From positions 36,796 to 92,704 of the forward strand of contig JABMDK010000011.1 of the NCBI GenBank assembly GCA_015903995.1: a stretch of 55,909 nucleotides of DNA. The letters are read 5' to 3'. The number at the start of each line of letters is the position of its first letter. The stretch's first letter is position 1. This document shows positions 27,699 to 36,758 of this stretch, piece by piece. The notes below the pieces were generated by a model. That model did not search any database. It had not been told where the DNA came from and saw only the letters and a list, made by a program, of their open reading frames with translations. Source of the stretch: Nitrospira sp. (lineage in GTDB: Bacteria > Nitrospirota > Nitrospiria > Nitrospirales > Nitrospiraceae). The translations under genes and the position numbers were made by a program.

Positions 27699-28976
27699 TT
27701 GTATCGTAAGCTCATCCTCGAGAATGGGATTCGCTTGGTTTCCGAGCGAATCCCGACTCTCAAATCCGTCACCATAGGCATCTGGGTCAATACGGGCTCT
27801 CGTGACGAAAGTCCCGCACAGGCCGGGTACGCCCATTTCATCGAACATATGTTCTTCAAGGGAACGACCTCTCGATCGGCCACGGAAATCTCTCGTGAAA
27901 TCGATGCGCTGGGAGGCGAGATGAACGCCTTCACCACGCGCGAAACCACCACGTACTACGTCAAGGTATTGGATCAACATCTTCCGAAGGCCCTCGACCT
28001 TTTGGCGGATCTGTTCCTCCGCTCTCGACTCGGGACAAAAGAAATTGAAAAAGAAAAACAGGTCGTTCTTGAAGAAATCCGAATGGTTCAAGACGATCCC
28101 GAGGATCTTGTTCAAGAGCTGCATACCAAGTTAGCCATGGGCCGACATCCTTTGAGTCGACCGATTCTTGGCCGCGAATCAACAATAGCTAGGACCCGCC
28201 GACAAGATCTCCTTGAGTACATTGATACGCACTATCGTCCCGAAGAGATCGTGCTCGCCGTAGCAGGAAATTTCAATCAACAGCAGCTCGAAAAGACAAT
28301 AGCGCGCATATTCGGGAACTATCGCTCTTCGTCAGGCGTCCTTCCTCGAAAACGTTGGCCTCCGGAGCTCTGTGGCGGCGCCATCGTGAAACAAAAATCG
28401 TTAGAGCAAGTGCACCTCTGTCTGGGACTCAAGGGCGTTGCAGCCGGTCATAAGGACCGATATGCGGTCTATGCTTTGAACAGTGTCCTCGGTGGTGGTG
28501 TCAGTTCAAGGTTATTCCAGGAAATCCGTGAAAAAAGAGGGTTATCCTATTCGATCTACTCATTTTTGTCCGGTTATTCCGATGGTGGTACGATCACCGT
28601 CTATGCCGGCACTCAAGCTCGGGAGGTCGAGCGGGTTCTGGAACTCGTCAGCCGGGAGATTCGGCGTTTGAGCAGAGAGGGAATTGATCGGCAGGAGCTA
28701 AAACGGACAAAAGAACAGATGAAAGGCGGCCTCATGCTCAGCTTGGAAAGTTCGCATAGCCGGATGAACAAGCTTGCAAAAGATGAATTGATCTCCCGTG
28801 CCCACACGACCCTGGAAGATATGATTTTTGAAATAGATGCGATTACGCCACAACAAATACATCAAGTTGCGGAGGATCTCTTCATGTCTGAAAAAATGGC
28901 TCTAACAGCATTGGGGCCACTTTCTTCACGTCAAGTGAAGACGTTAAGCGGCCAGTTCCCCAAATTCCTAGCCTGA
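27699..28976 (+). CDS. M16 family zinc peptidase (processing-protease-like)
   Basis: A 425-aa insulinase/M16B peptidase. The inverted zinc motif HxxEH is HFIEH at residues 46-50, with the distal Glu region further on (about residues 116-130, EIEKEKQVVLEEIRM). The C-terminal half contains the R/Y pair region (RLFQEIREKRGLSYSIYSF). It starts with TTG 27699, 3 nt after the pnp stop, which agrees with the common pnp-M16 gene order in many bacteria (mlpA/pqqL-like). No signal peptide; probably cytoplasmic peptide degradation. Confidence 0.93.
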   Translation: MYRKLILENGIRLVSERIPTLKSVTIGIWVNTGSRDESPAQAGYAHFIEHMFFKGTTSRSATEISREIDALGGEMNAFTTRETTTYYVKVLDQHLPKALDLLADLFLRSRLGTKEIEKEKQVVLEEIRMVQDDPEDLVQELHTKLAMGRHPLSRPILGRESTIARTRRQDLLEYIDTHYRPEEIVLAVAGNFNQQQLEKTIARIFGNYRSSSGVLPRKRWPPELCGGAIVKQKSLEQVHLCLGLKGVAAGHKDRYAVYALNSVLGGGVSSRLFQEIREKRGLSYSIYSFLSGYSDGGTITVYAGTQAREVERVLELVSREIRRLSREGIDRQELKRTKEQMKGGLMLSLESSHSRMNKLAKDELISRAHTTLEDMIFEIDAITPQQIHQVAEDLFMSEKMALTALGPLSSRQVKTLSGQFPKFLA

Positions 28977-29267
28977 CGGTCGCATACTTTCAAGTCAGAG
29001 AAGAATTATAACTCATTGTTTTTTATATGCTGTAAGAGTTGTATGTCCTCCTATGACAAGTCTGGTAAACATTTCCTTGACAGGGCCTTGCAGTTTCAGT
29101 ACCGTTCCGGTACCGACCGGACGCATTTCCGTTGGTTTATATGGCAAGGGCTATTGAAGAACGCTAAATTTTCAAGAGGATTTGCGAACTGTATCAAGGT
29201 CACGTATTAGGAAGAACTAACGGCTCATTGGAATATCTGGCTTAAATTGACGAAGGAGGGATTAGGT
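28977..29267. other. intergenic region before exported-protein pair
   Basis: 291 bp, visibly AT-rich at its start. It has a perfect -35 hexamer TTGACA (29077-29082) but only a poor -10 (TACCGT) 17 nt later, and a short inverted repeat CCGGT/ACCGG at 29107-29120 that could be an operator. No gene is supported. Confidence 0.35.
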
Positions 29268-29783
29268 ATGAAAAAGGCTGTCATTCTAGCTGCCGTCGCG
29301 GTTGTCTGGGGTTTCGGCTTGCTGGCGGCCGAGGTTTCCCTAGCTGACGGTGGAATAGACAAGCTAGGCATCGCCGATGCGGTCGTTGGAGGGAAACCCC
29401 TAAAGGCTGCTGAGGCAGCCAAGAAGCTGCAAGGCCGTGTCTGGTCTCAGTGGGCGGACAACCCGGATGGAGAACTCTTGTTCGGTATTCAATATTGGAA
29501 TACGGGAGAACCAGGATCCGGTGACAGTGGAGGCCGATCATCAACGATGCTTGATGTGAAGCCGCCTGATCCATTGTTCAGTTGTTGTGCCTGGGGATTC
29601 TCCGGCGGCAGTGACAAAAATTCAACCTATTCCGGCTGGTACCATGCAGCCACCACGGTACGTCTCGCGGTCAAAGATAAAGCCCTGATGGACCAAATTA
29701 TCAAGGCCTCTCAAGAATTGGTCGCCATGGAAGTCACGCTGGACGGCAGAACCATCACCGGATTCAAAGTCATCAAGGACTAG
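29268..29783 (+). CDS. exported hypothetical protein
   Basis: An unrecognised 171-aa secreted protein. The signal peptide is clear (KKAVILAAVAVVWGFGLLAAEVSLA). The mature part contains a Gly/Ser-rich central segment (TGEPGSGDSGGRSS), an adjacent Cys pair in LFSCCAWGF, and a C-terminal alpha-beta segment. The ATG at 29268 is set by a strong AAGGAGGGA. It lies 43 nt before a second exported unknown with an equally strong ribosome site, so the two form a pair that is probably well expressed in the periplasm or outside the cell. Confidence 0.8.
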   Translation: MKKAVILAAVAVVWGFGLLAAEVSLADGGIDKLGIADAVVGGKPLKAAEAAKKLQGRVWSQWADNPDGELLFGIQYWNTGEPGSGDSGGRSSTMLDVKPPDPLFSCCAWGFSGGSDKNSTYSGWYHAATTVRLAVKDKALMDQIIKASQELVAMEVTLDGRTITGFKVIKD

Positions 29784-29826
29784 CCACGTTCAAAGCGTAC
29801 AGATGTTGTTGAAGGAGGACGCGATT

Positions 29827-30489
29827 ATGATGTTGCAGAAGCAAGGTGCCGCTGTTTTGGCAGCCGTTGCACTGATAGCCGGTCTGGCTTCAACCGCCTC
29901 GGCTATTGAGTCATTTCAAGAACGATTCGAATGGGGGGACATGAGCAAGCCGACCACCATTCAGGGGCGGGTGATCATCCTTGATCCCTATGATGAAGCT
30001 GTGTGGATCAACACGGCCGTTTTCGGTGGGAACGCTGAGAGCGGGTTGTACTGGCAAAAGGTTCACCCGGGTAAAACCCTAAAGTTCTATGCAGATAAGT
30101 CGGCTTGGCAAGAGCTGAAGAAGATGGGCCGCCCTCATGCCGGACCCACAGCAGCGAAAGAAGTTCCACCCGGCAGCACAACGGATTTGATCGAATTCGT
30201 CGCCACGGAAACTGAACAGAACCATCGGGTGATTTCATCGGTGAAGAAGATTCCAGAGGTATCGGGTTCGGTGGGGAAGCCTCTAAGTATTTCCGCGCTG
30301 CGCCTTAAGGAATGCGCTGGAAAGAACGAATTCGAAGCAGGTTGCGCAAAAGGGATGGCAAGCCTTAACAGCTCGCCAGTGACGCCTGATGGAAGCAATG
30401 TGGGCATGCAGTATGATGTCATGCTCCCAGGCGGGAAAACCGTTGGCGGCTTAATTCATTCGACCGCACAATATAATCAAGCGCACTGA
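29827..30489 (+). CDS. exported hypothetical protein
   Basis: An unrecognised 220-aa secreted protein with signal peptide (GAAVLAAVALIAGLASTASA). The mature part is beta-rich with no known motif; two Cys (KECAGKNEFEAGCAKG) could form a disulfide. The start at 29827 (or 29830) follows AAGGAGGA. A strong terminator follows its stop, closing a two-gene unit with the upstream exported protein. The sequences of the two proteins do not look paralogous by eye. Confidence 0.8.
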   Translation: MMLQKQGAAVLAAVALIAGLASTASAIESFQERFEWGDMSKPTTIQGRVIILDPYDEAVWINTAVFGGNAESGLYWQKVHPGKTLKFYADKSAWQELKKMGRPHAGPTAAKEVPPGSTTDLIEFVATETEQNHRVISSVKKIPEVSGSVGKPLSISALRLKECAGKNEFEAGCAKGMASLNSSPVTPDGSNVGMQYDVMLPGGKTVGGLIHSTAQYNQAH

Positions 30490-30507
30490 AGTCTCTTCCG
30501 AGATGCG

Positions 30508-30549
30508 AACGGGTGGCATTTCTTTCGGAAATGCCGCCCGTTTCATTTT
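30508..30549 (+). terminator. rho-independent terminator of exported-protein pair
   Basis: A 15-bp stem with one G-T pair (30508-30522 with 30528-30542), a 5-nt loop and a following T-rich stretch, 18 nt after the stop. It also separates this unit from the convergent mutS. Confidence 0.85.
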
Positions 30550-30569
30550 CACCATCTGATTCATGTGAG

Positions 30570-33215
30570 TTATCGATCGGATGGATCGCTGCTCACCATA
30601 CGCTGCAACTCGGCTAGGCGATTCAGTGCATCGAGCGGGGTCATCGAGAACAGGTCGATCTGCTTGACTTCTTCTATGATCGGATGGGGAAGAGGAAGGA
30701 GTTCCGATATCGACGAACGTTCTTCCTGCATCAACCCGGAACTGACAGACTCCGGTTGTTCCAGCTGTGACAACACCGTTTGTGCACGGCTAATGACGTC
30801 CGGAGGAAGCCCCGCCAGTTTGGCCACGTAAATGCCGTAACTTCTGTCGGCTTTCCCCGCCACGATTTTTCTAAGAAACACCACATCGCCATCGCATTCC
30901 TGAACAGCGACACGATAGTTCTTGATTCCGATCCGTTGTTGCTCCAGCTGCGTCATCTCATGATAGTGAGTTGCGAATAATGTACGGGCACCCAACTTGG
31001 TACAGTCATGAATGTATTCCGCGATGGCCCACGCGATACTCAGGCCATCGTAGGTGCTTGTGCCGCGCCCGATTTCATCCAACAGAATGAGGCTGCGTGA
31101 TGTCGCGTTTTGGAGAATGTTCGCTGTCTCCACCATTTCAACCATGAAGGTGCTCTGGCCACCGGCCAGATTGTCCGAGGCCCCCACCCGTGTGAAGATG
31201 CGATCAGTTAATCCAATCGTCGCCTCTGCGGCCGGTACGAAGCTGCCGATCTGAGCCATCAATATAATCAGTGCGACCTGACGGAGATAGGTGCTCTTTC
31301 CGGCCATGTTAGGTCCTGTAATAATCAGGAGCCGGTTCTGTTCGAGGTCTAACATGGTATCATTCGGTACAAATACAGAGTCAGTACAGAGCCGGTCGAC
31401 CACCGGGTGACGACCTTCCCGGATGAGAATAGCGCCCCCTTCAGTCACCGTCGGTTTGGTATAGCGGTACAGAGCCGCCACCTCGGCCAATCCGGCCATG
31501 ACATCAAGCTGTGCAAGAGTGGTGGCCATGGCGTCCAATCGATGGGCTTCTTGAGCCAACCGTGAGCGAAGTTGGATAAAAACCTCCTGCTCCCGAGCCA
31601 AGAGCTTGGCCTCGGCTCCGGTGACACGTTCTTCCAGTTCTTTTAATTCGGCGGTCATAAATCGTTCAGCATTAACCAGCGTTTGCTTGCGGATGTAATC
31701 AGCGGGGACGCGGGCAAGATTGGATTTCGTGATTTCAATGTAATAGCCGAACACCTGATTATAGCGGACCTTCAATGACTCTATGCCTGTTCGATCACGC
31801 TCTTGCGTTTCGATTGCCGCGATCCAATGTTTCCCCTCCTTGCTGCTTTTGCGCAATTCGTCGATGACGGGGTCATAGCCGTCAGTGAAGATGTTCCCGT
31901 CTCGAATGGAAAGCGGAGCATCCGGTCTGATTGCGCGCTCAATCACATCGTAGAGATCCTGGCCGTTATCCCATGATGTGCGTGCCTGACTCAGCAGCTG
32001 ACTTTGGAGCGCTGTCAACTGGACAAAAATTTCAGGCAAAGCCGAGAGAGATTGTTTGAGGGCCAGAAGTTCTCGCGGGCCGGCCAAACCGAGTACGATG
32101 CGACTGCCAAGTCGTGCGATATCCTGGACTTCTCGCAAGGCAGTCCGCAATGCAGTTCTGACCTGCATATGGTCCTTCAGTTCTTCGACTGCATCAAGCC
32201 GCTGACCTATCTGGTCGTTATGGAGTAACGGCCGTACCAGCCACTGACGAAGGAGTCGACTTCCCATGGCCGTGGAGGTCCGATCCAGCACACTCAGGAG
32301 CGTGGTAGGCTTCGAACCCGACGCATATTCGTTCGGCAGCAATGGTTTGAGAAGTTCCAGGTTACGGATGGTGGTGCCATCCAAGCGCATGTACTCATCA
32401 TTGAGCCGGATCGTGAATCGGCGAATATGATCGAGAGCAACCGTCGGCTGAGTTTCCCTCAAGTACGATAGAACTGCGCCTGCTGCGCTGCTGGCTGCGG
32501 GGCTGTCGGCACAGCCTAAGGCATCAAGGCTCTGTATATGGAAATGCTCCATTAAGGTATGAGCAGCGGCTTGTTGGCTGAACGATATCGGAGGTCGTTC
32601 ACACAGGCGTGTTCCACCGATTTGCTTGATCCAGGCAGCGCATTGAGGGGCAAGGTCTTTAGAGAAAAGCACTTCTCGGGGGTCCAGTCGAGCCACTTCA
32701 TTCAATAGTTGCGTATCTGCGTAGGGACCGTAAAACTCCATCCCCCAAAACTCACCAGTTGAAACCTCAAGGACGGATAAGCCTATTGATCTTCCATGAA
32801 TCGTGTCCGATCGAACCGCGAGGGCGGTGAGATAATTAAGTTCGCACGGGGCGAGAAATTCCGTGTCGACGAGTGTGCCGGGAGTATAGAGCCTGACGAC
32901 TTCACGACGCACCAGACCTTTGGCAACCTTGGGATCCTCAACTTGCTCGCACAACGCAACAATACGGCCTGCCTTCAATAACTTTGCGATATAACCGGTT
33001 GCAGCATGAAAGGGGACACCGCAGAGTGGAACCGGGTGAGCGCTGTTCTTGTCGCGAGACGTGAGGGCGATTGATAAGAGTCGGGAGGCTTCCCGCGCGT
33101 CCTCGTAGAACATCTCATAAAAATCTCCCACCCGAAAAAACAATATGGCATCCGGGTAGCCCTGTTTCATGTCCCGATACTGCCGCATGAGCGGGCTCAG
33201 AGTTGCGTCACTCAT
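30570..33215 (-). CDS. mutS: DNA mismatch repair protein MutS
   Basis: MutS, 881 aa, mismatch recognition ATPase. The N-terminal mismatch-binding domain has FFRVGDFYEMFYEDA (Phe-x-Glu motif), followed by connector, lever and clamp domains, then the ATPase with Walker A GPNMAGKSTYLRQ and LLDEIGRGTSTYDG. The true start is ATG 33215, which overlaps the lapA stop by 8 nt; the frame is open to 33458 but that part is antisense-like text within lapA. It is the last gene of the minus-strand run nnrDE-tsaE-lapA-mutS. Confidence 0.97.
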   Translation of the reverse strand: MSDATLSPLMRQYRDMKQGYPDAILFFRVGDFYEMFYEDAREASRLLSIALTSRDKNSAHPVPLCGVPFHAATGYIAKLLKAGRIVALCEQVEDPKVAKGLVRREVVRLYTPGTLVDTEFLAPCELNYLTALAVRSDTIHGRSIGLSVLEVSTGEFWGMEFYGPYADTQLLNEVARLDPREVLFSKDLAPQCAAWIKQIGGTRLCERPPISFSQQAAAHTLMEHFHIQSLDALGCADSPAASSAAGAVLSYLRETQPTVALDHIRRFTIRLNDEYMRLDGTTIRNLELLKPLLPNEYASGSKPTTLLSVLDRTSTAMGSRLLRQWLVRPLLHNDQIGQRLDAVEELKDHMQVRTALRTALREVQDIARLGSRIVLGLAGPRELLALKQSLSALPEIFVQLTALQSQLLSQARTSWDNGQDLYDVIERAIRPDAPLSIRDGNIFTDGYDPVIDELRKSSKEGKHWIAAIETQERDRTGIESLKVRYNQVFGYYIEITKSNLARVPADYIRKQTLVNAERFMTAELKELEERVTGAEAKLLAREQEVFIQLRSRLAQEAHRLDAMATTLAQLDVMAGLAEVAALYRYTKPTVTEGGAILIREGRHPVVDRLCTDSVFVPNDTMLDLEQNRLLIITGPNMAGKSTYLRQVALIILMAQIGSFVPAAEATIGLTDRIFTRVGASDNLAGGQSTFMVEMVETANILQNATSRSLILLDEIGRGTSTYDGLSIAWAIAEYIHDCTKLGARTLFATHYHEMTQLEQQRIGIKNYRVAVQECDGDVVFLRKIVAGKADRSYGIYVAKLAGLPPDVISRAQTVLSQLEQPESVSSGLMQEERSSISELLPLPHPIIEEVKQIDLFSMTPLDALNRLAELQRMVSSDPSDR

Positions 33216-33552
33216 CAGCGAGTTCTCTCGAATATTCCATCGGTGCGGGAGCGTGGGTGCGTCCGGACAGTTTCTCGAGAGATTGCCGAAGCTGCTCCAA
33301 GTTCGCTTCGGCGTCCTGTAAGGCCTTTGTCTTCCGTCGGAGATCGATGCGCGCACGGACCCAAGGGGGGAACAACAAGATGGCTGCAACCAAAAGGCCG
33401 ACGAGAAATCCAGCCATAATGGGTTTGTAAATGGGAGTCGAGGCTTCAAGTAATCCAAAGAAATAGCGGAGGGTGACTTCTTGCTCCTGGTTTTGAAGAA
33501 TGAAGGCCAACGAGAGGAGCAAAAGAATACCGATCAAAATCAGTCGCGTCAT
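33208..33552 (-). CDS. LapA-domain (DUF1049) membrane protein
   Basis: A 114-aa LapA/DUF1049 protein: two transmembrane helices (LILIGILLLLSLAFILQ and IMAGFLVGLLVAAILLF) around a short loop with QEQEVTLRYFFG, then a C-terminal coiled coil (ALQDAEANLEQLRQSLEKL). In E. coli LapA/LapB act in lipopolysaccharide assembly control, but many homologues are uncharacterised. It overlaps tsaE by 4 nt (ATGA) and mutS by 8 nt, so it is tightly coupled to both. Confidence 0.85.
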   Translation of the reverse strand: MTRLILIGILLLLSLAFILQNQEQEVTLRYFFGLLEASTPIYKPIMAGFLVGLLVAAILLFPPWVRARIDLRRKTKALQDAEANLEQLRQSLEKLSGRTHAPAPMEYSRELADE

Positions 33553-34091
33553 CGTGGAGAAATCTTTCTGCCAGTTTCGACCTGTGGCTTGAATGATCGA
33601 GGGGGGTTGCGCCAGACCTTCTTAATGCGAGCCAGAAGTGAGCGAGAGCGCAAACCTCGTGCTTCCAACAGCGCGTTTCTAGTCGTCCTGGTCCGATGGG
33701 CGAGTCTTACTTCAAGTCGGTCTTCCGGAAGCAGTTGGGGAAACCGATCTGCCCACTCGATAGCGACGACCACGTCCTCCGCAAGGTAATCCGATAGGCC
33801 AAGTGACTCGGTTTCTTCAAATTTCTTCAACCGGTACCAGTCCATATGAATAACCGGAAGCTTCCCTTGGTAGGAATGAACAAGTAGAAACGTCGGACTC
33901 GTGACGGAAGCGGCTGGGACTCCGAGGCCAGCCACGATCCCCCGGACCAGTGCCGTCTTGCCGACTCCCAATTCACCGATCAAAGCAAGCACCTCACCCC
34001 CACGTAGCAACCGGCCGATGGCATATCCGAACGATTCTGTCTTGCCAGGAGATGAGAGAAGTAGATCCAGAGAACTAATAGCTGCAGCCAT
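33549..34091 (-). CDS. tsaE: tRNA threonylcarbamoyladenosine biosynthesis ATPase TsaE
   Basis: TsaE, 180 aa, the P-loop ATPase needed with TsaB and TsaD for t6A37 in ANN-decoding tRNAs. Walker A is GELGVGKTALVRG (about residues 39-50); SPTFLLVHSY and the HMDWYRL strand, and EWADRF are family signatures. The C-terminus is extended by about 35 basic residues beyond the usual length. It lies 9 nt after nnrDE, a widespread pairing, and overlaps lapA by 4 nt. Confidence 0.94.
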   Translation of the reverse strand: MAAAISSLDLLLSSPGKTESFGYAIGRLLRGGEVLALIGELGVGKTALVRGIVAGLGVPAASVTSPTFLLVHSYQGKLPVIHMDWYRLKKFEETESLGLSDYLAEDVVVAIEWADRFPQLLPEDRLEVRLAHRTRTTRNALLEARGLRSRSLLARIKKVWRNPPRSFKPQVETGRKISPR

Positions 34092-34100
34092 GGGACGTCC

Positions 34101-35699
34101 TCACATGGGGTCGTTCCATATTTTCTCATCGGTTTCGCTTGATGGAGCCTGATGCATGAGTTTAAGGGCATAAGGAATCTCTTCGATCAGGTCTCTTGAG
34201 ATCACCCCGGCTTGCCCTCGCCTCGCTGCAGCCAAATCACCGGCGACTCCATGCAGATAGGTGGCGGCACAGGCTGCTTCCCAGGAGGGGACGCCTTGGG
34301 CTAAGAGTCCGACGATCATGCCGGTCAATACATCGCCTGTACCGGCAGTTGCCATGCCGGGATTACCGGTAGAGCAGATCGCGACGGCTCCATCCGGTCG
34401 AGCGACGACGGTACGAGCTCCTTTTAGAACAACGAACAGCCCCCGTTCCCGCGCGAAGCGGGTGGCAGTACCCATTCGATCGCTGTTGACGGTCTGAGGT
34501 GTTGCGTCGGCTTCCAGTCGTGCCATTTCTCCGGGGTGGGGCGTGATGATCGGCGGTGTCTTGCAAGCCGCCAGCAGGGCAGTCCTCCCGGTCAACGCAT
34601 TCAGGGCGTCTGCATCCAAAACAGCCGGACGATCCAGTTGTTTCGTCAAGGCTCGGACCAGTTCTACCGTTTCGGGATGTGTTGATAGGCCTGGACCGAT
34701 GGCAACAGCCGTTCTCGCTTCCATGAAGGCGATGAGCCGATCCAATGCGGTTCGCGCCAAGGTGCGGGCTTTGGTTTCAGGCATTGGCACCGTCATCGCT
34801 TCCAATAGCTTTGCTTCCAATACATCGTTCACACTTGTCGGGATTGCGACAGTGACGAGACCTATGCCCGTACGCAGAGCCGCCTGAGCGGCCATGGCGG
34901 CTGCACCGGTTTTGCCTACGGAGCCTGCGATAATACCGGCATGGCCGAAAGTGCCTTTATGACTCGATGGCTGCCGTTTCGGCAGATATGTGCGCACCAT
35001 GTGCGGTGTAATCAAGGTCGTTCGGCTCTGGATCGAGTCAATGTAGGCCGGCGGAATTCCGATATCGACGAGTGCCACTTCTCCAGCCAGGTCGATCCCA
35101 TCATTCTGATAGAGGCCTAACTTTGGTAGTCCAAAGGTCACTGTAAGGGAGGCACGAATGGCTCGGCCAAGGATCGTGCCAGTATCTGCATGGAGGCCCG
35201 ATGGAAGATCAACGGCTACCACGGGACAACCGGTTTCATTGATGCTGTCAATGGCCTCGGCATAGCGCCCGGCTACAGGAGCAGAGAGTCCTGTTCCCAG
35301 GAGAGCATCGATGAGGATGTCGCTGTCCTGCAAGAGCGCCTGTGCCTGGGCCTTGGATCCATAGGGATAGACGGAGGACTTTCCTGCGCCACGCACGAAT
35401 TGCTTATACATTGTGGCAGCATCACGGCTCAGTTCGGACGTGGGTGTCATGGTGAGAACGCGCACGTCCGCATGGCGTCGACGGAGGAGCCGAGCAGCGA
35501 CGAATCCATCCCCGCCATTGTTGCCTTTGCCGCATACTACGGTGATCGTCTTACCCCTCACGGGTCCCCACCGCTGCTCAAGGCAAGAGACGACGCCCGC
35601 CCCGGCTCGTTCCATCAGCGTGGTTGCAGGGATATGAGCCTCTGAGATCGTTCGCAGGTCGAGTGCCTGCATCTGTGCAGCGGTGATGATCTTGGTCAT
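34101..35699 (-). CDS. nnr: bifunctional NAD(P)H-hydrate epimerase / dehydratase
   Basis: A 532-aa fusion that repairs hydrated NAD(P)H. The N-terminal YjeF_N epimerase (about 1-215) has GKGNNGGDGFVAARLL. The C-terminal ADP- or ATP-dependent dehydratase (about 235-510, ribokinase-like) has the ITPHPGEMARL block and the catalytic-loop motif AGTGDVLTGMI. Fusion of both domains is the common bacterial form. It precedes tsaE by 9 nt and follows pdxJ by about 50 nt on the minus strand. Confidence 0.96.
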   Translation of the reverse strand: MTKIITAAQMQALDLRTISEAHIPATTLMERAGAGVVSCLEQRWGPVRGKTITVVCGKGNNGGDGFVAARLLRRRHADVRVLTMTPTSELSRDAATMYKQFVRGAGKSSVYPYGSKAQAQALLQDSDILIDALLGTGLSAPVAGRYAEAIDSINETGCPVVAVDLPSGLHADTGTILGRAIRASLTVTFGLPKLGLYQNDGIDLAGEVALVDIGIPPAYIDSIQSRTTLITPHMVRTYLPKRQPSSHKGTFGHAGIIAGSVGKTGAAAMAAQAALRTGIGLVTVAIPTSVNDVLEAKLLEAMTVPMPETKARTLARTALDRLIAFMEARTAVAIGPGLSTHPETVELVRALTKQLDRPAVLDADALNALTGRTALLAACKTPPIITPHPGEMARLEADATPQTVNSDRMGTATRFARERGLFVVLKGARTVVARPDGAVAICSTGNPGMATAGTGDVLTGMIVGLLAQGVPSWEAACAATYLHGVAGDLAAARRGQAGVISRDLIEEIPYALKLMHQAPSSETDEKIWNDPM

Positions 35700-35750
35700 G
35701 GTGAACCGAATGTAGTACGCGGGCGGACCCAGCGAGCCGACGACCTCAGG

Positions 35751-36464
35751 TCAAGCGAGCAAGGCTTTCATTTCTTTCACGGCTTGGACGAGACCGACAA
35801 GAACCGCCCGTGCGATGATACTATGCCCGATGTTGTACTCGACAATTTCGGGAATATGCGTCAGGCGCTTGATGTTGCGGTAATTCAGCCCATGTCCGGC
35901 ATTGACGCCGATCCCAAGCTTGTAGGCCAGCTTGGCGGCGTGGGTAATGGCCTCGAATTCCGCGTCGGCTTCTTTGGAACGCGTCGCATTTGCATAGCGA
36001 CCGGTATGCAACTCCACAAAGTCAGCCGCAATCTTGTGCGCAGCCCTGATCTGATTCAAATCAGGCTCAACAAAGACGCTGACAGGAATCCCACCGTTAT
36101 GTAACAGATTGACAATGCTCTGAATTCGCTCACGATGCCCGGCGATATCCAGGCCCCCTTCAGTGGTGAGTTCTTGTCGCTTTTCGGGTACCAAGGTGAC
36201 AAGGTCAGGCTTGATGTTCAGGGCGATCTTCGCAATTTCTTCGTCGGCGGCCATTTCAAGGTCGAGTTTTGTGCGGGTTATTTCGCGAAGAAATTGAAGG
36301 TCTCGATCTTGGATATGGCGCCGGTCTTCCCGTAGGTGAACGACCAGGCCGTCCGCTCCTGCCAACTCGACAAGCACCGCAGCCGCCAATGGATCTGGAT
36401 CGGTTCCTCCACGTGCCTGCCGCAACGTCGCCACATGGTCGATGTTCACACCAAGCCGCGCCAT
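35751..36464 (-). CDS. pdxJ: pyridoxine 5'-phosphate synthase
   Basis: PdxJ, 237 aa, a TIM-barrel enzyme condensing 1-deoxyxylulose 5-phosphate and 3-amino-2-oxopropyl phosphate in the DXP-dependent vitamin B6 pathway. The N-terminal [35 protein letters not shown] and VNAGHGLNY are unmistakable. A strong Shine-Dalgarno (GGAGGGGGA) sits at the start. It leads the minus-strand run pdxJ-nnr-tsaE-lapA-mutS and is divergent from the aspartate-family operon. Confidence 0.97.
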   Translation of the reverse strand: MARLGVNIDHVATLRQARGGTDPDPLAAAVLVELAGADGLVVHLREDRRHIQDRDLQFLREITRTKLDLEMAADEEIAKIALNIKPDLVTLVPEKRQELTTEGGLDIAGHRERIQSIVNLLHNGGIPVSVFVEPDLNQIRAAHKIAADFVELHTGRYANATRSKEADAEFEAITHAAKLAYKLGIGVNAGHGLNYRNIKRLTHIPEIVEYNIGHSIIARAVLVGLVQAVKEMKALLA

Positions 36465-36648
36465 TCCCCCTCCTTACATCCAGTCAACGTGAGAACAAGT
36501 GTGTGAGACAGGTATAAGCGTCAATCCACCGATAGTAGTAGCAGAAAGGAGCGAGAGGGGGCAAGAACGGGTTCGCAGATCGGCGAAGAACCGAATGAGC
36601 TGCGGGCGCACCTGACAACTTCAGAACCCCATAAGAAAATGAGCTAAA

Positions 36649-36677
36649 TTGACTCGACCAAAGCCCTCCATTAGAAT
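36649..36677 (+). promoter_or_regulatory. sigma70 promoter of the aspartate-family operon
   Basis: TTGACT (36649-36654), exactly 17 nt, then TAGAAT (36672-36677): 5 of 6 matches in each hexamer. It gives a leader of roughly 75 nt before the first start codon. It is the best promoter match noted in the window; no regulator site or leader peptide was recognised. Confidence 0.75.
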
Positions 36678-36758
36678 AGAGCCCCTCTGGATCCCTTCAC
36701 TCGTTTTGTCGGGATGAGTTAGTGTTGAGGAGTGTCTAACAACAGTCAAAGGAAGTTC

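Noticed and set aside
29016-29210. 64-aa ORF between the M16 gene and the exported pair
   Set aside because: No ribosome site, unusual Cys-rich start, and AT-rich intergenic composition.
33216-33458. N-terminal extension of MutS
   Set aside because: It lies within lapA in another frame; ATG 33215 gives the usual MutS N-terminus and couples to the lapA stop.
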